Shown here: piece after piece, positions 58,586 to 64,000 of the stretch | How positions within the stretch are numbered: position 1 is the first letter of the stretch | Layout of the letters: every line of letters starts with the position of its first letter | NCBI GenBank assembly: GCA_025201765.1 | Contig: MU623340.1 | Location: forward strand, 730,416-794,415 | Reading direction: 5' to 3' | Length of the DNA stretch: 64,000 nucleotides | Source: Daldinia sp. FL1419 | Lineage: Eukaryota > Ascomycota > Sordariomycetes > Xylariales > Hypoxylaceae | Notes under the pieces: generated by a model | Seen by the model: the letters and a program-made list of their open reading frames with translations, nothing else | Told to the model about the DNA's origin: nothing | The model's database searches: none | Made by a program: the position numbers and the translations under genes

Positions 58586-59836
58586 ATGAGGCATCTAGTT
58601 TATTCATACCAGGCTCTTCGCCGCACGGTTCATTCGCCACCTTTCGGGACATTCAATGGGATAAGATCCATCACCTCGATGGCGCCCAGCCAGCGCAGCT
58701 TCCCGGCGATATTCGTTCGCGGCGGGACGTCCAACGGGCTAGTCATCCGGCGGGAAGACCTGCCGCCGCGGGACCAGTGGCACGCGGTGCTGCCGGCGGC
58801 GATGGGGGCGCCGGACCCGTACGGCAGGCAGCTGAACGGGATGGGCGGGGGGGTGTCGTCGACGTCGAAGATCTGCGTGGTGGAGCCGTCGGGGAGGGGG
58901 GATGCGGATGTGGAGTTTACGTTTGTGCAGGTTGGGGTTGGGGATGGGAGGCTGGATGTCGCGGGGAATTGTGGGAATATGTCGGCGGCGGTGGGGCCGG
59001 TTGCTTGGGACGAGGGGGTTGTGAGGAGGGAGGGGAGGGGGGAGGGGGAGGAGAAGGTGGGACAAGGGGCGGGGGAGGAAGGGTACAGGGAGGTGGTGGT
59101 TAGGGTGTTTAATACGAATACCTCGAAGATTATACACTCCCGGTTCAGAGTCGCTGGCAACCCGCCGGTGTATTGCCCCGAGGGCGATTACGAGATGGAC
59201 GGGGTTCCGGGGACGCAATCCAAGATCACGCTGAGCTTTCTAGATCCGGCCGGGGCGAAGACGGGTAAGGCGTTGCCGACGGGGAATGCGGTCGATACAC
59301 TGACGCTGCCGGATGGAAGTACTATCGAGGCGTCGCTGGTGGATGTATCGAATCCGGGGGTGTTTGTTCGGATAGACGATCTCGGGATCAAAGATGCTAG
59401 TCCGGATACTTTTACCCCTCAGACCGTCGAGTCGGATCCGGCGCTTAAAGCTAAGCTGGAAGCGATCCGACAGGCGGGCGCGGCGAGAATGGGATTAGAT
59501 CCGAAGACGGAGAGCGTGCCTAAGATCGTGCTACTTTTCCCGGACCCGGGCTCGGCGGATGTGGATATTAGATGTCTGGCGCTGTCGATGGGACAGGCGC
59601 ATAAGGCTGTGCCGCTGACTCTGGCTTTGTGCTTGGGTGCGGCGGCGAATATGTCGGGGACTTTGGCCGCGCGGGTCCGGAGGGAAAGGGGGGAAGGGAG
59701 CAACGGGGGTCCGGTTGTTATCGCGCATCCTAGCGGGACGGTGGAGATTGGGGCGACGATGGAGAACGGGAGGATTGTTTCGGCGGATTTACTTCGTACG
59801 GCTAGGGTTCTTATGAAGGGAAGAGTTTATTATTAA
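58586..59836 (+). CDS. PrpF-like methylitaconate/aconitate isomerase family protein
   Basis: Intronless, 416 residues. PrpF-fold proteins isomerise double bonds in tricarboxylates such as trans-aconitate, 2-methyl-trans-aconitate or methylitaconate, and are related to diaminopimelate epimerase. Landmarks are FVRGGTSNGLVI near residue 42, GGGVSSTSKICVV near 90, the catalytic-cysteine region VAGNCGNMSAAVGPVAW near 130 and KTGKALPTGNAVDTL near 230. The N-terminal ~30 residues are basic and hydroxylated, possibly a mitochondrial presequence; the ATG at 58682 (MAPSQRSFPAIF) is an alternative start. After the cysteine region there is a Gly/Glu/Arg-rich segment (about 147-170) encoded by an extreme G-rich tract that most relatives lack. 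Which acid it acts on is not known; some fungal homologues are linked to polyketide pathways or to propionate metabolism. Confidence 0.86.
   Translation: MRHLVYSYQALRRTVHSPPFGTFNGIRSITSMAPSQRSFPAIFVRGGTSNGLVIRREDLPPRDQWHAVLPAAMGAPDPYGRQLNGMGGGVSSTSKICVVEPSGRGDADVEFTFVQVGVGDGRLDVAGNCGNMSAAVGPVAWDEGVVRREGRGEGEEKVGQGAGEEGYREVVVRVFNTNTSKIIHSRFRVAGNPPVYCPEGDYEMDGVPGTQSKITLSFLDPAGAKTGKALPTGNAVDTLTLPDGSTIEASLVDVSNPGVFVRIDDLGIKDASPDTFTPQTVESDPALKAKLEAIRQAGAARMGLDPKTESVPKIVLLFPDPGSADVDIRCLALSMGQAHKAVPLTLALCLGAAANMSGTLAARVRRERGEGSNGGPVVIAHPSGTVEIGATMENGRIVSADLLRTARVLMKGRVYY
59012..59107 (+). repeat. G-rich, G-quadruplex-prone tract inside the PrpF-like gene
   Basis: About 95 bases of coding strand consist of G runs of 3-6 separated by one to three other bases, repeated more than ten times, far beyond the four runs needed for a quadruplex. 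It encodes a low-complexity Gly/Glu/Arg insert. Confidence 0.75.
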
Positions 59837-60315
59837 GACCCCAAGCAAATTGATTGATATTGCTGCAGCTGCAGTTTAGCAGGTAGTAACTTGAAGTCTT
59901 GAACAGCGCTATACAAGGGATGTTTCCGTGCGCTTATAACCGCCGGCGGAGTCGAAGAAATAATAGGTTAGTTGGTTAGTTGGTTAGTTGGTCAGTTAGT
60001 TAGTTATTTAGTTAGTTAGTGAAGTGGTAACCTAACCTACCTTATGTAAGACGGGCGAATGAAATTATGCAAAGGTGCGCCCCTACATAGTAGGTTAGGT
60101 AGGTATTTTCCCGCTATTTCTCATGCATTGCATTCTTAGGGCACCAATTTCCAATAATCTTCAATAATTATCGCCACATTCTATTGGCTGGTTCTATATC
60201 GAATGCCTTGTGATACTTGGGATAATCTTACCTTTGGGAAAGAATTCGTCTAACCGTAAAAGATTAACACCTGAGCCGCTAATCGTGATGGCTAATTCCA
60301 ACACAATCCGGCACA
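59837..60315. other. Intergenic region PrpF-like / HET gene
   Basis: 479 bp with an 8-bp tandem array and a few TAGGTAGG tracts. The start of the HET gene follows. No frame accepted. Confidence 0.6.
59966..60020. repeat. GGTTAGTT / GTTA tandem array
   Basis: GGTTAGTT repeats about three times and then drifts into GTTA units over about 55 bases. It is not a TTAGGG telomere repeat. Confidence 0.85.
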
Positions 60316-62343
60316 ATGCATCTTAAAGATCTCGCGCGCACGCCGACTACCGTCGAAACGCCCCGAGAACGTAAACTGATAGAATACCAGGTTTGGAAGC
60401 GACCAGTCCCCATCATCCAGCTGTCTCCGCCGCCTCCGGACCGTTCTGGGGCAAGGGCTTGTTCCTGTGTATGGAACGGTAATTTTGCTTATTTTTTTAC
60501 TGGACGCCGCCACGAAGAAAGAGGTGAATGTCCTCGATGCCAATTTCTTCGTGCTGCAGTAGATGCGGAGAGTGTATTGGAGCTTTTGCCTACGGGATTT
60601 CCAGGACCTCTGAGCCTGTACACGGAGAAATATTCTACGCCTTTAAACTTGGACGGAACACCGTTCGCGGAATTCGAGCACTCGGCCAAATTCACCAAGA
60701 CGAAATGGATCTACAAGGACCAGCTATTTCAGTCATCGTTAAAATGGGCTCAGGACAAGATTGCAAATTGCTTAAACTCGGAAGAATCCACTCACCAATT
60801 ATGCCGTCGTCAATCAGGCGAGGATCGTCCATTTACGCCTCTGCGGCTCATCAATGTCAACCGTCCGGATCTAGAAGGGGACGTAGTGCTTGAAAGTGGG
60901 ATTCCGAGTTCCTCGTATGTTGCGTTGAGTTACTGCTGGGGCAACTATGAGCCCGAATGTATAACTACGGAGGGCAGCTTAGAAGAGAACATGCAAAGAA
61001 TTCCATGGACGAAGTTGCCAAGGACTTTTCGAGATGCAGTCGAATTTACGCGTGGTCTTGGTATTCAGTATCTATGGATCGACAGCGTTTGTATAATCCA
61101 AGACAACGACGAGGACTGGCGCCAGCAAGCGGGACAGATGTGGAATATATACAAATATTCGTACGTGACGCTGGCTGCCTTGTATGGAAGCTCAAGCAAA
61201 TCTGGGCTTCGTTCGACTTCGGTAGAAAGTGAACACGTCAAGGTAGCAGAATTATCGCTCGATGGATATCGGTGCCCCATCTACAGAAGATTGCCCCATT
61301 ATCTGCAAAATGTCAGAGTAGGGGGGCGTGTTACTCGTCGGGACATACATAGAATGCTCCCATTGCTGCCTCGGGCCTGGGCGTTCCAAGAGCGGATGGT
61401 TAGTCCAAGAATTCTCTACTTTCTTGAAAGCGAGATTATGTTCCATTGCTTCTCCGAGCACGCATGCGAATGTGGCGAAGAAGGGTGCCCTTATGAGGCG
61501 AGAGCGAAGGGACAATACATGCGAATTATTCGTGAATTCGAAGAGAACGTAAAGAAAGCCCAAACCCTAAATAAAGAAGTTGACCTAAACGACCGTACTT
61601 GGCAAGTACTTGCGAGTTTATGGAGGAAGAATATCGTGGAAAGCTATAGCGGCTTATTGTTGACTCAACCAAGGGATAAGTTGTTTGCCCTCGGAGCCAT
61701 GGCAAACCAATTTCAACAGCTCCGGCCTAGAGAAACCTACCTAGCAGGCTTATGGTCGGGGTCACTTATCGTGGACCTGTGCTGGGTTTGCAATAATTGG
61801 CTATGGGATGGAAACGTACCCAGCAAGAAAGAAGCTCTCAGGCGGCCGTACTCTTTACCGACCTGGTCGTGGGCTTCTTTACAGTTTGGAATTCGATTCC
61901 CGGAACACCCCCCAGACATTGAAAGAATATATAGTGCGGAGGTTCTTGAAGCTTGGTGTAGTTACCATTCCTATGGTTCCTTTGGCTCCCCGAATAACAG
62001 TGTGTTGAGATTGCGAAGCAGGTTGATACCCTGCATGGTTAAGTGGTGCGAAGATGTGACATGCAAGATTTTAGTTTCCCGTGATGGAGAATGGATAGAT
62101 CCACACGAATCGCTGGGAAAACTCGTTAGGGTCGATCTCCTTGCCGGTGTTTTTATGGACTGTGATAATGAAGGGTACAGATGTATCCCCCCGGAGCAAG
62201 ACGCATATCTACTCGAGATGATGTCCGACACGTTATTGGGGAGACACGGCTGGTTTGGAGGGGAATTACCTCCATTCGGCAAGGGGGTCTTGCGATATTA
62301 TCTGGTCCTCTTTCGCGAAGGGGTTCAGGAGACGTCTTCTTGA
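60316..62343 (+). CDS. HET-domain (heterokaryon incompatibility) protein
   Basis: Intronless as modelled, 675 residues. HET-domain proteins trigger cell death after fusion of incompatible hyphae or otherwise act in fungal self/non-self recognition. The domain begins at about residue 201, YVALSYCWGN, with FRDAVEFTRGLGIQYLWIDSVCIIQDNDEDWRQQ in the core, and continues to about 390, RAWAFQERMVSPRILYF. The conserved LPTWSWAS block near 515 is present. A short Cys-rich stretch (CSCVWNGN and CPRCQFL) precedes the domain. A C-terminal extension of about 150 residues has no recognised partner domain (no NACHT or WD repeats). The gene is the last before a GC-poor island, a common setting for fast-evolving HET genes. 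Function as an actual incompatibility gene is unproven. Confidence 0.9.
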   Translation: MHLKDLARTPTTVETPRERKLIEYQVWKRPVPIIQLSPPPPDRSGARACSCVWNGNFAYFFTGRRHEERGECPRCQFLRAAVDAESVLELLPTGFPGPLSLYTEKYSTPLNLDGTPFAEFEHSAKFTKTKWIYKDQLFQSSLKWAQDKIANCLNSEESTHQLCRRQSGEDRPFTPLRLINVNRPDLEGDVVLESGIPSSSYVALSYCWGNYEPECITTEGSLEENMQRIPWTKLPRTFRDAVEFTRGLGIQYLWIDSVCIIQDNDEDWRQQAGQMWNIYKYSYVTLAALYGSSSKSGLRSTSVESEHVKVAELSLDGYRCPIYRRLPHYLQNVRVGGRVTRRDIHRMLPLLPRAWAFQERMVSPRILYFLESEIMFHCFSEHACECGEEGCPYEARAKGQYMRIIREFEENVKKAQTLNKEVDLNDRTWQVLASLWRKNIVESYSGLLLTQPRDKLFALGAMANQFQQLRPRETYLAGLWSGSLIVDLCWVCNNWLWDGNVPSKKEALRRPYSLPTWSWASLQFGIRFPEHPPDIERIYSAEVLEAWCSYHSYGSFGSPNNSVLRLRSRLIPCMVKWCEDVTCKILVSRDGEWIDPHESLGKLVRVDLLAGVFMDCDNEGYRCIPPEQDAYLLEMMSDTLLGRHGWFGGELPPFGKGVLRYYLVLFREGVQETSS

Positions 62344-63031
62344 GGGCGGGTGTTGCGGCGTACAGTGTCTGGCTCCCGCACGATACATGGGATATTCTTG
62401 ATAAGAATAGTATCACGACCGAATGCGAGATTCGCTAAAAACGAGACGTAAACTTCAACTCTATCCACAAGAGTACGCGCGGAAAAGAGAAATCTACTTT
62501 GAAAGATATCAACAACATTGTGAGGTATCTTAGATATTTAGTAGACGCCTAACCTACCTACTTACCTATACGAGAAGTTCGTAGAGAGGTATTATACACT
62601 GCCTTCGCTGTTCTGCTCTAGTAACAGGGGGAAAGCGGAGCAAGAGTGGTTATAGGGGTATACGGAGTATACAAGAGGCGCTAGTTACGCGCTCTCGCAC
62701 GGGCTTAGAGGATTAGCCACTACGGAAGTCTTGTCTATCTGGGTTGTAAATGGCCTCATCATTGAACCGGTGGTCCCCACCCACGTAAGGAGAAGTCGCC
62801 TGCGTAAAGGGTTTAAAGATGGGTTGATAGACGGTTTTCGGATCTTATCGTAGGATCCATCGATACCAATGCCGAACCTGTGACTTACCAGCTGAGAGTG
62901 TTGGGATTGATCTTGTTCGGTCTTAAGACTTATACCTATAATGCACTTGAAAACGAGACTGTTATGAGACTGCGCTTGGAGCGAGAGAATGAAACGGTTT
63001 AAGATACTAGGTTAGATGTCTTTTATTTATT

Positions 63032-63065
<34 letters not shown>

Positions 63066-63375
63066 ATTCATTGAGGCTACCTACCTTACCTTAGACTTCG
63101 TTAGTAGTAACATGCTAGGTTGTCGTCTGGGTATTCGGTACTCTACAACTGTGTAACTATTGTAACCACCCAGAACGCCGTCAAAATAGATACCCCATAG
63201 GTTTAACCTGAAGCTCACTTACTTATCTACCTAACCTACTTAAGCTATTTATTAACACTTGATAAAAAATATTAAAGTAAAGTTGAAGCTGTCTTTAATA
63301 TCTGTTGGATTAGTAAGCCTAAAAATAGCGTGGAAAAATTCTCTCCCTTACAATAATTCTATAAAAAGCCTTACC
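62344..63375. other. Intergenic region between HET gene and AT-rich island
   Basis: About 1 kb of ordinary to slightly AT-rich spacer with TAGGTAG tracts and a (TTTA)n/(TTA)n run. No coding region. Confidence 0.6.
63021..63065. repeat. (TTTA)n followed by (TTA)n microsatellite
   Basis: About 20 bases of TTTA units change into about 25 bases of TTA units. Confidence 0.9.
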
Positions 63376-64000
63376 ATTCTATTTTAAAATTTTAATAAAA
63401 ATAATAATAACTAAAATTTTACAATTATAATTTTTCTTTATATATTATATAATAATTAAAAATCTTAATTATATTTTAATATAAATATATAGTTAATATT
63501 AATTTAATTATGTTATATAAATATATATTTAATATAATTTTAATTATATTTAATTAAATAATATTATTTAAAAATATTATAAAAGAAAGTTAATTATTTA
63601 TATTTAATAATTAGGAAATATAGAATTAAATTTTTATAGTTTTGATTTATAATTTAGATATATGGGATTAGTTAAATTTAGAAAATATTGATTTAATAGG
63701 GAAATCTTTATTCCTTTTAATTTTTTAATTAATATAATTAAATATTAAAGATTATAAAATTAATTTTAAAAATTTAAATAATTTATTAATTTTTAAAAAA
63801 AATAAATAAAATAATATAATAAATATATTTAATAATTTTATTATAAATATTTATTTTTATAATATAAATTAATTTATATTAATTAAAAGATTTTATTATA
63901 ATAAAAATATATAAATATATATATAAATTATAATTTTATATAATATTAAATATAATAAATTAATTTAATTTTTAAATTATATAATAAAAATTATATTAAA
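63376..64000. other. Extreme AT-rich island, open at the window edge
   Basis: From about 63,376 the sequence is almost only A and T. By hand count 63,421-64,000 holds 27 G or C in 580 bases, about 5%. There are no open frames of note and no recognisable repeat unit. This is the profile of a repeat-induced-point-mutation degraded element or a centromeric or subtelomeric AT island in ascomycetes; it may extend beyond the window. Which of these it is cannot be told from the window. Confidence 0.7.

Noticed and set aside
59966..60020. GGTTAGTT array considered as telomere-like
   Set aside because: The unit is not TTAGGG and the array is short and interstitial; treated as a simple tandem repeat.

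Overview
The window looks like nuclear DNA of a filamentous ascomycete (Pezizomycotina). The protein set (YAF9, SYF2, MDM34, CLA4, CTR9, a HET-domain protein, a DUF7025 AAA ATPase, a Zn2Cys6 regulator) is typical of that group. The many 50-70 nt GT-AG introns and the very short TACCTA/TAGGTA palindromic tracts in the spacers suggest Sordariomycetes, perhaps Xylariales; the order is an inference. No tRNA, rRNA, CRISPR array or intact transposon was found by eye.

Layout. Positions 1-13,888 are gene-poor. They hold one three-exon gene that no long open frame reveals, an Ecl1-like zinc-binding protein at 2850-4021 (-), followed by almost 10 kb in which no gene can be supported. From 13.9 to 48 kb comes a conserved housekeeping block: an uncharacterised 488-aa protein (-), SYF2 (+), COQ11-like (-), YAF9 (+), MDM34 (-), IPK1-like kinase (-), FUN26-type nucleoside transporter (-), RPF1 (-), GRS1 (+), CLA4-type PAK (+), a DUF7025 AAA ATPase (+) and a glycosyltransferase-like membrane protein (-). 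Around 49-53 kb lies an accessory-looking pair, a quinone-oxidoreductase-like MDR enzyme and a divergently transcribed Zn2Cys6 regulator, followed by a broken nucleoside-phosphorylase-like relic. CTR9 (+) and a PrpF-like isomerase (+) come next. A HET-domain gene (60,316-62,343) is the last gene, and after about 63,375 the sequence falls abruptly to about 5% GC, like a RIP-degraded AT-rich island.

Functional themes. Several genes serve RNA and chromatin (SYF2 spliceosome, YAF9 in SWR1/NuA4, CTR9 in Paf1C), mitochondria (COQ11, MDM34, the mitochondrial form of GRS1) and translation (RPF1, GRS1). They are not an operon; the order is ordinary fungal synteny. Intron positions were read from splice signals and frame continuity, and all spliced models are in frame from start to stop.

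Most worth checking: the hidden Ecl1-like gene, the long in-frame charged extension after the YAF9 stop codon, the CGG-N9-CCG palindrome between the oxidoreductase and its neighbouring regulator, the nucleoside-phosphorylase relic, and the sharp AT-rich boundary next to the HET gene. I did not see a convincing wholly new multi-gene system.
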